Below, one piece after another: positions 46,840 through 57,909 of a stretch of DNA of 64,000 nucleotides. A program made the translations under genes and the position numbers. The notes under the pieces were generated by a model. It saw only the letters and a program-made list of their open reading frames with translations, ran no database searches and was not told the DNA's origin. Positions within the stretch are counted from its first letter, which is position 1. The number at the start of each line of letters is the position of its first letter. The DNA is from Rhodeus uyekii (Eukaryota > Chordata > Actinopteri > Cypriniformes > Acheilognathidae): assembly GCA_037043235.1 (NCBI GenBank), contig JAWRVZ010000049.1:2288501-2352500 (forward strand), given 5' to 3'.

Positions 46840-47290
46840 TAGCATCAAACTAAACATTTTCAGTAACTCATCAACATTTAAACCTCTGTTAGTTATCAAT
46901 AAGAGCTTCTGGAGACATGTGACAGAAATAAAGTCAATCTGGTTTGAAACCAAAATTTGACACGAATCTGATGTTGAAGCTTGATGTCAAAGAAAGATTG
47001 GATTCAGACGTCAATCTGATTTTCATTTTTCAGCTAAAATGTGATGGCTGACAGATTTTGAATTAGTTACAGTCCAAAGTTTTGCTGACGCTACATTGAC
47101 ATGTTGTCGCTGCTTGGCTGGTTTGACAAGTTTAGCTTGTTGTTTCATCAGCTCCCATTGGCTAACTGTGTTAACATTAGAGATTATTGTTTAACTGTCA
47201 GTGGCATCAGGTTATCACATGAATGTTTTTAGGTAATTAACATATGATTCTTACCTTACCTTTCATTGTTGGCTAACGGTAACTTTCACT
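46840..47290. repeat. Direct duplication, copy B
   Basis: Second copy of 45500-45910, about 1.34 kb apart, same orientation. Confidence 0.65.
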
Positions 47291-47545
47291 TTCATGTTCC
47301 ATTACCAAACCTTGTTTGTTTTGTCATAACCCTTTGTGAACAAGTTAATTCAATTGTATGTATATAAATAAAAGCATAAAAATGTTTATTAACATATTAT
47401 TCAAAAGGCTCTTCACTTGAGTTTGCGTTTTTGACAAAAGCAGTAGTGCAGATATGTATAAAAAATATGAGAAAGCAAACAAAGTTGGGTCATTATTCAC
47501 TTGGATTTTATTTTTTATTTTTATATTAAATAAAAGTACAAAATA

Positions 47546-47584
<39 letters not shown>

Positions 47585-48049
47585 GGAACATCTTTTTCAT
47601 GAATGTTGAGAGGCATCATTATATCATCTTTATTTTATTGAAACAAAATTGCAAGTGTCAGACTTTGTAAAAATGAACCTTTAATTTAATTGAAATTAAA
47701 TATTTTCATATTTCTTTCTACTATTCATTAATAGTTACGTGGTGTGAAAGAGTTCCCCCAATCCTGATTTCATGTTGTTTTTTGTTTTTTTTACATATTT
47801 GTCACACTTAAATGTTTAAGATCATCAAAATAATTTAAATATTAGTCATAGATAACACAAGTAAACACAAAATGTAGTTTTTAAATGAATGTTGTTATTA
47901 TTAGCGGAAAACAAAACTCAAACCTAATAATAATTTACTATGTCATCATCATAACTATTGTTCTTGTTTGTTTTCTTTTGCTATGAAAAAAATCATTTAA
48001 AACAGCAAGGCCAAATAATATCATTACACAGTCAAAAGTCAAACTACCC
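47291..48049. other. No gene; (AT)n at 47551-47579
   Basis: AT-rich with one TA microsatellite. Confidence 0.5.
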
Positions 48050-48420
48050 AACTAAACCAAATATTGATCATCATAAATCATCATCATCTAAATCTCTGTT
48101 AAATGTCAATAATATCTTCTGTAGACGTGTGTCAGGAATAAAGTGTCACTGGTTATTAATGTGTGAAGCTGGTAAAACTGTTAGTGGAGTTGTTGAATCC
48201 TCTGCTGAGATCTGGAGACATTTAATGTATTCTTTTATCATCAGTTGATTTCATTCAAGAATTTTCCATTCTTTCACGGAGCTCGTCATCATAACAACAC
48301 TGATCATCATAATGGAGTCCAAACATGTTCAATAAATCATCAACATCTAAAGTTCTGTTGATCTTCTGTAGACGTGTGTCAGGAATGAAGTGTCACTGGT
48401 TATTAATGTTCTCTATTATT
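48050..48420. repeat. GIMAP-locus dispersed repeat, two adjacent copies
   Basis: 48093-48250 and 48325-48412 share CTTCTGTAGACGTGTGTCAG followed by GTCACTGGTTATTAATG. The first continues into the CTGCTGAGATCTGGAGACAT block. Confidence 0.55.
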
Positions 48421-48439
48421 AATAGCTCTTCGAATTATC

Positions 48440-49156
48440 CTTGCACTTTTACTAATATCTGCTCCATGGCTTCTTTGGTATTCAACCAGTCGCAGTCCTG
48501 TGCAAAATAACTAAAATGTGTTTAATTTGTAAGACAAGTAATTTTTAAAGATGACAGTAAACATATGAAATGTGTAATATAAACAATGACTAAAATAATG
48601 TAAAAGTGAAAGAGAGCTAAGCATTTACTTACAATGTACTCCTTGAATATCTGTACATGGTCCTCATTAAAGTACACACAATGCTTTGAGGATCATTCTC
48701 TTCGCATGTCTATGCTGTTATTCTGTTAAAAAAAATATGAAGTCTGTATGAAGTAATTGACTGACTGACCAAACTGTGAAATGGGCTGCATGATGTCTTT
48801 GACTGTCTGAATACTGGTTAAGGTTAGCAAGAAACTCCAGTGGGACTGTTGAGCTGTTAAAAGGAAAAAAGGCAAACAAAAAACTAAATTAAATTGGGTT
48901 TTCCAGGTTTAACATAATATCAAGTAAATTAGCATGTCTATGTAGAATATATATATAACAAAGAAAGGAAAACTTAAACATGTTCAACCAATGAGGTTCA
49001 TTCTCGTGTTAAGCAGTAGAATTGAACTACATAAGGACGAGTAATTCATGCAGTTTTCATGTTTGGGTGAACTATCCCTTTAAGAACATTACTTCATTCA
49101 ACTTCCCACATGAAAAAGTAGTCTTCAGGCCGTTTACTAAGCTCTTGTAAAACCTG
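48440..49156 (-). pseudogene. Decayed multi-exon gene fragment of an unnamed fish protein family
   Basis: Minus-strand exon-like blocks: 49155-49095 (acceptor TTTTACAG; VLQELSKRPEDYFFMWEVE then stop), about 48854-48730 (STVPLEFLANLNQYSDS, then in another frame VKDIMQPISQFGQ), 48710-48632 (CVYFNEDHVQIFKEYI, donor GTAAGT) and 48503-48440 (acceptor TTGCACAG; DCDWLNTKEAMEQILVKV then stop). The last two join in frame. The pattern (a TVPLE-type block followed by a VYF-E...FKEY block) recalls a large uncharacterised fish family, but this is from memory only. The frame change and early stop mark it as broken. Confidence 0.4.
48975..49084 (-). mobile_element. MITE end
   Basis: GTTTGGGTGAACTATCCCTTTAAG-type sequence, a very common fish DNA-transposon terminus, with sequence decaying leftward. 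It lies within an intron of the decayed gene. Confidence 0.45.
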
Positions 49157-49984
49157 TAAAATAAAATAAATGTAAGGCATTTAATTGAAGTATAATTGCA
49201 TTATTAATTCCATGTAATGTTTAGTGTTGCTACCTAATCTGCATTTTCCTGTGAAACATTTGAAGCGTTCTCGTCTTCACCCGTACAGAGACACTTACAG
49301 AGCAGCAACAGCTCCCCGAATGAGATGGCCAACTAATATCATCACTGAAACCATATCGCAAAATAACGCTAACAACAAGAGTTAGATTTAAGCGGCAACC
49401 GCATTAATGTCAAATTACGCACATACATACAGGCATTTATATCAGTTTACCATGTTTCATCAAGTCTCAACATGTGACTTATAGAGTGCTTCAGATATTC
49501 TAATAATCAGTCAATACAGACAAAGACGATAAAAGATTCTTGCACTTACCTGTTTCAAATGTTGACTCCCACGGTGTTTGAGGAGGTCACATGGGTTTCC
49601 TGTCATCTGAGCATGCGCAAAAGTAGTAGTAGTTGACTCAAATAAATTCCCTTTCGTTGTTTCAACAGAAAGGAATTGAGCTCCTTTAAGTTCGTATGGA
49701 TTTAGCTCAGACTGATTTAAAATGACTATATACATCCTTAAAACTGATTGGTCTAATTTGTTTCAAAATATTCTATTTATTTTAATCAAACAACTCCCCG
49801 ATTTAATTTTTTTGAGTGTACAAATATATCTTAATATTAGATATCTAGTGAAGATATCAGCTAGTAGAAAGAGAAAAGGAATTCCAAACATGTTAAGGCG
49901 AGCGAACAATTCAGATTGTGTTTTACTTGTAGCTCTCGCTACATTACAGGCTGAGATGCATTCAATCTCTGTGTTGTTTTTTTG
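49157..49984. other. No gene recognised
   Basis: ORFs 49735-49511 (-) and 49722-49997 (+) lack motifs. Confidence 0.35.
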
Positions 49985-50420
49985 GGAGCGTAGCTGAGCA
50001 AAGCCAATGCCCTGGAGCACTGATTGTGTGTGCTCCTGGCTGGCGTGCTTTGAGGTGGCCACTCAGGCTCGCGGTCCACAGGGTTCGGGTCCCACTGTTG
50101 CTGAGGCACAGCGGTGATCTTCGTTCTGGGGATCGCAAACGATCTGTCAGGGGGTTAAAGACTGCCCTGGCCTTATCTTTCACCTGCCAGGTCTGATATC
50201 CTCTCTTGGGATCTGAAAGCATAGGCTGTGGTTACTTCCAGCCCGGTAGAGATTCTGAGGAACTGGATGTTAGTTGGAGATGAATATTCGCCACTTCTAT
50301 CTCCACAAGAGCTGCTTGAGGTTCAGGCTCAACATCGATTGGCCATCTGAGAAGAAGGATCTAACGAAAAAGAAAACTCTTCAGCATCGGGAATGCCTTA
50401 ACTAAGCTTCACCCTCTTAA
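49985..50420 (+). mobile_element. DIRS gag fragment
   Basis: Plus strand reads GSGPTVAEAQR and FWGSQTICQG, matching GSGPTAAEALWRSQSWGSQ of the intact gag, with later matches around 50250-50340. No termini remain; many stops. Confidence 0.5.
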
Positions 50421-50999
50421 TAACCAAAAGTGCATGGGGTGGCACTCACTGTGTGAATACACACAATATCCCCTACATGTCGCAGTGCATGTTTTGTGAC
50501 TTTCTTACATGTCTGCTTTTCCAGACCAAGTAACAACGTAAATACTGAACAAAACATGGTAAAGATGATAGGAAGAATATCAAATATACTGAATAATTGA
50601 CAGGAAAAAGGGATACAACAGTATAGCAGAATGGTTTGTACAAACAGCAGAAATGTATATGTTTATTTGAGTTGGTTATATCTGAGAGAGGTTATATCAA
50701 CACAATTAAATATTTCACAAGGTGTTTACAACAGAAGTGTTTGAACAGTATAACTGCAAAATATAATTCTTCTTCTTCAATATATATTTATAATTATTCT
50801 TCTTGAAAAAGAGTTTTGATATAGTTAGATAACCTTTTAAAAGCATTATATTTATTACTTCCTTTCCTTTGAAGCCAAAAAACTGATTTCTTGTCACATA
50901 AATAGAAAGATAATTGTAATAATATAAATTAACTTAGTGCTAAACCAAAGGAACACTAATAATTAATCACCATAATGATTAGTAAACATTTGAGATATA
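50421..50999. other. No gene recognised
   Basis: AT-rich spacer. Confidence 0.4.
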
Positions 51000-51208
51000 T
51001 ATGTGTGACCTTTGCTTTTCTCTCTCTGGCCCAAGTCGCCACACTTCTCGACAGGACACACACTCAGGATGCAGAATTTAGAATTGAGTCATTTATTTTC
51101 CTGCACACAGAGCATTGTGGAGTGAGGTGACAAACAGTGAGATGACACACACATATGTAGCTCCATCCACAGCATTTCTCTCTGACTCTGCTGCCAGATT
51201 GCTTAAAC
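51000..51208 (-). pseudogene. Intronless copy of the adjacent exon pair
   Basis: Minus strand. 51206-51167 matches exon A and 51166-51101 matches exon B of the next entry, joined without the 211-bp intron and continuing without the second intron into a third block (GAAAATAAATGACTCAATTC...). One base differs in exon A (CTGGCAGC for CTGCAGC), shifting its frame. No poly(A) tail is visible. A processed copy is the simplest reading. Confidence 0.5.
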
Positions 51209-51279
51209 TCAGTAAATATAACTCATTAATTAAACAATAGAATACATACTTAAACACAATTTACCAAAAAAATGATTAC

Positions 51280-51640
51280 CTGCACACAGAGCATTGTGGA
51301 GTGAGGTGACAAACAGTGAGATGACACACACATATGTAGCTCCATCTATTAAAAATACAGTACACTTAATTAGCACGTGGAAAGATTTGGGAGCACACGA
51401 AAATCGAAATAAAAACACTCACAAATTTGAATGGAAAACACTCCCTAACACACAATCGACATCTATTGTAAACAATTCTTTCCACATAACACTTAACACG
51501 TGTGACAAAATGTATATTTTATACTTTTACAGTGGAGCTAACAAATAATCACTCACCCACAGCATTTCTCTCTGACTCTGCTGCAGATTGCTTAACCTCG
51601 GTGGGGGAAACAGCGCCACCAGTGTAACCAATATTAATGT
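51280..51640 (-). CDS. Two exons of an unrecognised gene, with intron
   Basis: Minus strand. Exon A (to 51557) ends AGAGAGAAATGCTGTGG before GTGAGT. The intron is 51556-51346 (211 bp, ends TTAATAG). Exon B (51345-51280, 66 nt) ends GTGTGCAG before GTAATC. Joined, one frame reads SPTEVKQSAAESERNAV then DGATYVCVISLFVTSLHNAL, i.e. a polar stretch followed by a hydrophobic segment that could cross a membrane. If a third exon like that in the neighbouring copy follows, the protein ends soon after (GK-stop). The 5' part is not defined. Function unknown. Confidence 0.4.
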
Positions 51641-51705
51641 CCCATTAAGTCCCATTAATGCAGGGTTTAACTTACATATTATATCTTAAGGGCTCTTTAC
51701 CTCGT

Positions 51706-51836
<131 letters not shown>

Positions 51837-52008
51837 AGACAGATCAAATAAAAGTGTTGAAAGTTTTGTACATTGCTGTTAGTAAAGTTCATATCAAATT
51901 AGTAAAGTGCTTTTTAAGCTTTTTTATGCTTTTTATAAACTTGTAGATATTCTTTATCATGACAGAGGAAGAAACATATCAGTTGTTCAAATTGAAATCA
52001 CATGCAAG

Positions 52009-52871
52009 ATGAAGAACAGCAGCGAACAACCTTTACGTAAGAACTAAATATTTATTCTTTCCATTCATCCAGCTACATTTCCATTTATCCAGATATCTGT
52101 CTGTCTTATTTACAGTGTCAGAAGTGAATATTGTGCTGCTGGGTAAGACTGGAGCAGGAAAGAGTGCGTCAGGAAACACAATCCTGGGTGGAAACAGAAG
52201 CACATTTGAAGAAGAGTTTTCTTCTGAGTCTGTGACCAGAATCTGTAAATTAGAACCAACAGAGACTGACAGACAAAAAATCAATTTGACTGACACTGTA
52301 GGACTCCCTGATACCTTAAAGAAGATATAAGATATTCAAACCAAACTCGAGCAGATATTTGATTGTGCACGTCATGGTCTTGATGTGTTTCTGCTGGTAA
52401 TCAGATTGGGTGAGACATTCACAGAAGAGAGCAGGATGGTTGTGGAATGGATCAAGGAGAATTTTAGTGCAAAGCTCTTGAGACACACAATAGTGCTCTT
52501 TACTCATGGAGATCGGTTACGTGAGCCGATAGAGAGATATCTGAATGAATGTGAAATACTGCGGTCAGTAGTTGACCGGTGTTCAGGGCATTATCATATT
52601 TTTAACAACAGAGATGATGATCGATCTCAAGTCACTGAGCTTCTGGATAGGATAAACACACTGAAAGAAATTAACAGAAACAGTAGATACACTGAGCAGG
52701 ACTATAGGGAGACTCAGGATGAAATACTGCAGAAAAAAATATCGCACAGGAGCAGCAATCACTGCTAAAGTAGGAGTAGTTGGAATAACTGTAGGAAAAG
52801 CGGCAGTAATAGGAGCAGCAGGAGTAGCAAGAGCAGTTCTGGCAGCAACAGCAGTTGGTTTTGGAGTGTGA
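52009..52871 (+). pseudogene. GIMAP-type GTPase with one in-frame stop and one frameshift
   Basis: Start exon 52009-52036 (MKNSSEQPL, donor GTAAG) and main exon from 52116 (acceptor TTTACAG), both in phase 1. The AIG1 domain has GKTGAGKSASGNTIL, then DTVG in place of DTPG, a TAA at 52328-52330 in frame, and then continues in the same frame (FLLVIRLGETFTEE, LFTHGD, FNNRDDDRSQVTEL). At an A run near 52733-52739 one extra base shifts the frame. The shifted frame carries the usual Gly/Ala-rich hydrophobic tail up to TGA at 52869-52871. It is the only plus-strand GIMAP here. Polymorphism or sequence error could mimic either lesion, but the changed G3 motif also argues for lost function. Confidence 0.8.
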
Positions 52872-53104
52872 TATTTTGCCAGAAAATATATCTGCAACTC
52901 CGGCAACTCAGCGAGTAGGAACAAGAAACAGAACTGAGCTGAGTTTCGCCAATGTGCCTAACTAGTTATTTTACCTACTTAAACTGAATGATTCTGGATG
53001 AAGAGGTTTATTTTTTTCAAGCTACATTAGATTGTTAATATGTGGCAGAGTGAAACGTGCACATATTCAAATATCAAAGGATGATCTTATCACGTTTATG
53101 TTAG
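52872..53104. other. 3' flank, no feature
   Basis: No feature recognised. Confidence 0.4.
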
Positions 53105-54725
53105 TTTCACGTTACCATGGACTCTTAGTTTACCTTGTCTGTGTCACATGTTCCCCGTTCCTGATCTCACCTCACTCTGTTCCCATCATCACTCATTAAG
53201 TCACAGGTGTCTTGTGTTTCAGTTAATCATAGTCATTATTTAAGTTCTCCATGTTCACCCCTCCAGTTGTCGGTTATTGTATATGTTATCGTGTAAAGTT
53301 ATGTTTCTTCATGTGGATGCCTTCCTTGTTTTGCACTCCCATGTGCTCTTTTGGTTTCTTTATTAAAGTGTTTATGTTTGCTTCCGTGCTCCGCGCCTCT
53401 CTCTCCGCATCGCACGTCAGCTCAACGCACACGCATTACAGAATAACCGACCAAAGACAGTCACCCTCAGTGACTATTTCACGGATATGGAAGCCGAACG
53501 TGATCTTTTAACTCTTGCCCAGGGCCACTGGGACTTTGTCACGTTTGTTCGGGACTTTGCTCTCATCGCCGCCAGAGCTCCCCTGGACAATGAACACATC
53601 AAATTGCTGTTCTGGATCGGAGCCGTGCAGCATTTCCCCGAGGGCATGCCAGACCCCAAGGGTCTACACTGGATGGAAGTCGCCACACAGTGTCTGAAGA
53701 TCTTCGCGCTCCGATCCAGACAGTCCCAGCCATCGCGCCCAGGGTCCGAGTCTGAACCGCGCTCCGTCAGCCTGAGCTTTCGCCCGCACGTCAGCGGAAG
53801 ACGTCTGTGCCCGCCGACCAACCGCCTGGACCAGCATCCCTCGCTGGTCAGCCTGTTGCCGCCCCCACAGATCTTCAGTCCGCTCCAGCGCCCGAAGATA
53901 GCCAGACTACGCCCGTGGTGAGTGAACATAGTACCCGAGCGGCCGAACACGAGCTGTTTACCCGAGCGGCCGAACACGAGCTGTTTACCCGAGCGGCCGA
54001 ACACGAGCTGTTTACCCGAGCGGCCGAAAACGAACTGTGTTTTCCCCGAGCGGCCGAAAACGAACTGTGTTTTCCCCGAGCGGCCGAGCCTTCTGAACTG
54101 TGTTTTCCCCGAGCGGCCGAGCCTTCTGAACTGTGTTTTCCCCGAGCGGCCGAGCCTTCTGAACTGTGTTTTCCCCGAGCGGCCGAGCCTTCTGAACTGT
54201 GTTTTCCCCGAGCGGCCGAGCCTTCTGAACTGTGTTTTCCCCGAGCGGCCGAGCCTTCTGAACTGTGTTTTCCCCGAGCCTTCTGAACTGTGTTTTCCCC
54301 GAGCCTTCTGAACTGTGTTTTCCCCGAGCCTTCTGAACTGTGTTTTCCCCGAGCCTTCTGAACTGTGTTTTCCCCGAGCCTTCTGAACTGTGTTGTCCCC
54401 GAGCGGCCGACCCGCCGGAGCAATTCTGGGACCTCCCAGAGCCGCCAGAACTCTGGGACCCCATAGAGCCGCCTCCGGAGTTCCGGGATCTGCCGCCGGC
54501 ACCGCCTGAACCACCGTCCAGCCGACACCCCAGCCGGCCCCGTCAGAGCCACCGCCGGCCGTCCAGCTGACACCCCAGCCGGAACCGCCGGAACCACCGC
54601 CGACGCCCCATCCGGTCCTGCCGGCCCCTTCAGAGCCACCGCCGGCCGTCCAGCCAACACCCCAGCCGGCCCCGTCAGAGCCACCGCCGGCCGTCCAGCC
54701 GGTCCTGCCTGCCTGCCACGTCCAA
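53105..54725 (+). mobile_element. Retroelement-like repeat with a gag-like ORF and an internal minisatellite
   Basis: 53105-53470 is a pyrimidine-rich leader (with TTTATTAAAGTGTTTATG and CTCCGCATCGCAC, the latter shared with 32750). Then 53487-53921 (+) is an open frame: MEAERDLLTLAQGHWDFVTF, FALIAARAPLDNEHIKL, FWIGAVQHFPEGMPDPKGLHW, then a Pro/Ser-rich part. Similar WIGA...DPKGLHW proteins are, as remembered, common in cyprinid repeats. The repeat array 53930-54400 follows, then a Pro-rich frame (PPELWDPIEPPPEFRDLPP). GC content is far above the flanks. Class (LTR or other) is not settled. Confidence 0.5.
53930..54405 (+). repeat. GC-rich minisatellite, 27, 30, 33 and 25 bp units
   Basis: In order: three 27-bp units (CCCGAGCGGCCGAACACGAG then CTGTTTA), two 30-bp units (AAAACGAACTGTGTTTT type), six 33-bp units (adding GCCTTCTG) and five 25-bp units that lack GCGGCCGA. 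The first three unit lengths keep one reading frame; the 25-bp unit does not. Long ORFs on both strands here are products of the array. Confidence 0.85.
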
Positions 54726-55935
54726 CATTGAGTTTACTTCAGGATTCCCTTCAGTTTATTGCTTCCATCTTTTCAATTGTTTTTGTACACCTACAGTTGG
54801 ATTTGCTGAATCCCTCAGCTGATCCCCTTTTAATGTCTTAGTTTTCAACACTGCTGGATGATGTGCAAAACTGTGAACCATTGATTAAAACAGGAAGCAG
54901 TTTTACTCGTTCTATGTCTCCCCTTTTCTCTTCACTGTCTCTAAACTTCCTCCATCACATGATAACTCCTCTCTACTGTCTGCATTTAGATTTTCCAATA
55001 GTCTAATTCTATTCTCAACAATGTGTCTCTGTTTTCTAAATTTCCTCTTCTATTTTCTCTGCTTGTATAGCAATTGTTTCATCTTCTCTTCCTACTTATT
55101 TCCCCTCATATTATGCTCTTGTTTCCTCTAATGCTGTATGTAGATGTTTTTAACAATCTAAAGCCAACCCTTTTATTTTGAGCTGCTTTTAATTTTACAT
55201 TTAGTCCTCCACTTGTAACTTTTCTCCTGTAATTTTTACCAGTACCTTAAGCATTGAGACCTTCTGAAGATGGATTTGGAAGCTTTAATTATTTACTTTC
55301 TTGTTTCTTTCTTTCTTTTCTTTCTTGTTTTAACAAATCAATATATTGTTTTCTCATTTGCTTAAAAAATATATTGATTTATGATATTAAGACATGTTTT
55401 GTTTAAAAAGGTCATTTGTTGAATAATCCTGAATAATGTTGTGATTCACAGCTAATGAGATTCAGACTCTCTTCTAATGAGCCGTGGGGAATGTGACAGT
55501 GTTTTAGCAGGGCAATTGTAACATCATTTTTTCAAGAAAAGGTTTAATCTACAAGATGCAATAATCAAGTTTTATGAACACGTTTAGCATCAACACCAAA
55601 CATAATTTTCACAAATCATTTGCATACATTTTTCTCACATATTATTGAAGCCCAGTTTGTGATTAAATACTTTTGATACTTAAATGATTTTAGTTTGAGT
55701 TTTTTCTTTAAAAGACTATTTACCTGTATTTCCTGCTTCCGTGCAAAGCAACTGTGAAAACATACACCTCTTTATCTGTAGTCTGTTTTTTTTTTGTTCT
55801 TTGTCCTCAGGACATCATTTCATTTTAAAACTTTTGTGCAGGTTCCTAAAGGTCTGAACTATTTAAATAAATTATGCTCATTCCACCACAGATCATTTAT
55901 CAACACACACTGTACTGTGACTAAGAACGTGCAGA
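54726..55935. other. Upstream region of the lectin-like gene
   Basis: AT-rich. CTATTTAAATAAATT near 55860 sits about 75 bases before the start codon and might act as a TATA-type element. Nothing else is recognised. Confidence 0.35.
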
Positions 55936-56717
55936 ATGGAATCTGATATCTATTATATCGATTTAGATAAAAGTGCGAGCACAACTGAACTTCAAACACC
56001 AAACCACAAACAGGATGAAGGAAAAGCTCAAAATTGTAGTAAGTACAACATTTATTCTTAAGCAGAGATGAAAGGTTACAGAAAAGGTTGCATACAATTT
56101 TAAATAATGTTCTTGAACTACGATTTCTTTTTCATTCAATTTCATGTTCCTGTTTGCATGTGATTCCAGTTTTTTTTTAAATTTCAGATGATTGTCAATA
56201 AAAAAAGAAGCATTCAGAAGAAAACTCTCTAAAAAGCCTTTGCAATTTAGTATGAATGTTTAATTTAGGTGTTATTTTATAATATAGAGTGAATATATCA
56301 TCACTGTTATCTCTTTGTTTTCTCTGTGTTTGTCAGGAAGTGGGTGTTTGGTGTTGATGACAGTGTGTATCGGGCTCATTTGTGTTCTTCTGCTGATCTT
56401 CATCATTCTGCAGTTCATCATCATCACAGCAGAGAGAGATCTGGTAAAGAGTTACAAGAACACAGTTAAAGAGTTAAATCAGACTATCACCAGCTTACAG
56501 GACAATTACACTGATCTGATGACTGAAAAATACCAACTCAACAACAACATAAACTCTTTAAGTCAGAAGAAAATGGAACTGGATACCAGAGTCAAAGATC
56601 TCACTGCGGATTAAAACCAGATGCAGAACAACTTCAACTCTCTGAATCAGAAGAAACTGGAGTTAGAAAGTAAAGTCTCTTCTTTGAGTGATGAACTGCA
56701 GAAAGCTTATGGAAAAG
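55936..56717 (+). pseudogene. C-type-lectin-like receptor, N-terminal exons, with a nonsense codon
   Basis: Exon 1 (55936-56038) encodes a cytoplasmic tail starting MESDIYYIDLDKS; IYYIDL fits the ITIM pattern (I/V/L)xYxx(L/I/V). Exon 2 (56337-56717, acceptor TTTGTCAG) encodes GCLVLMTVCIGLICVLLLIF, a type II membrane helix, then a heptad-rich neck with N-glycosylation sites (NQT, NYT). Phases agree (1 and 1). A TAA at 56612-56614 interrupts the neck, which then continues in frame (NFNSLNQKKLELESKVSSLS) to the GTTAGT donor. This layout is that of fish CD209- or illr-type receptors. The lectin-domain exons are not in the window; a DIRS element starts 10 bp after the donor. It could still give a truncated membrane protein. 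Confidence 0.65.
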
Positions 56718-57119
56718 GTTAGTAAAGAACGTCTCGGGTTACAAATGTAACCATAGTTCCTTGAGAGGGAACGAGACGCTGTGTCGAACGCTTTGGGAAT
56801 ACTTGGACGCTGTCTCGCGAAGCACAATATGGAAACTTCTGTTGCGCACGTGAGTGATGGTCGCAGGTCGGTGACGTCACAAACAAGGTTATAAAAGAGC
56901 GCCCGAACCCGGAAGCAGCAGCTTAGAGGTGTCTGAGCAAGCCCGGAAGGCGCAAGGAGCTGAGGCCAGAGATGCAGCGTCTCGTTTCCTCTCAGGGAAC
57001 TATGGTTACATACGTAACCTGAGACGTTCCCTTTCAGGGGAACTCGCACTGTGTCCAACGCTTTGGGGAATGATATATGAAGGCCGACGTGTGTCTCGTA
57101 GCTCACCCTAAAATGTATT

Positions 57120-57600
57120 GAGCGGAGTTGAGATCAAGCTGGTAAAACCTCAGAAAGGTATGTGAGACCCCACCGCATCTCAAACATCAGATAAAGACAC
57201 ACCTGATATAAGGGCCTTAGAGGCAGCCACGCTCCTAGTAGAGTGTGCACGGACCCTCAGAGGTGAGGGGGATCCGGCCGACTCGTAAGCCAGGGTGATA
57301 GCCTGAACTATCCACCTGCTAAAGTAGGTTTGGATGCTGGGGCCCCCTTGGGGGTTCTGACTTACGCCAAGGGGCAGACCTGTGGACGTAAGTGTCCAGT
57401 GCTCGCACTGGACAGACCTTGTTTTTAAATTCCTGGTCACTGAATGGGGGAGGGCAAAAGGCCTGCAGGACAATAGACCTGGCCACATGAGTAGGCACTT
57501 TGGGTATATAGCCTGTCCTGGGATGGAGGAAGGCTTTTACCATCCCAGGCACAAACTCAAGGCAGGAGGGATGCTCTCTGTAGATCCCCAACTCTCTTTA
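57120..57600 (-). pseudogene. DIRS tyrosine recombinase, frameshifted
   Basis: KVPTHVARSIVLQAFCPPPF and CPVRALDTYV, then in another frame HSTRSVAASKALISG (HxxR) and near 57150 RFYQLDLNS (catalytic Tyr). Same domain order as in the first copy. Confidence 0.65.
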
Positions 57601-57909
57601 GCAATGTAATAGCTAATAAGAACAAAGTTTTAAAAGTAAGGAACTTTTGGTGAACCTCATCCAAAGGTTCAAAGGGTGCCTGCTACAACCCCTGGAGTAC
57701 TAGGGATACGTCCCAGGTAGGAACCTTGGTCTGTACTGCAGGCCTCTGCCTAATAGTGCCACGGAGGAAGCGTGTGACGAGGTCACCCAGAGTTACGTGG
57801 TAAGCGGATATGGCAGCCACATAGACATTCAGGGTGGATGGGGACAGCCCTGCAGCGAATCTATTCTGCAGGAACTCCAGCACTTTGCCAATGTGAATGG
57901 TAACTGGGT

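Noticed and set aside
53474..54684. 269- and 346-codon minus-strand ORFs with GKTQFRRLGRS-type repeats
   Set aside because: Antisense readings of the GC-rich minisatellite and the gag-like frame; the plus strand has the better non-repeat protein.
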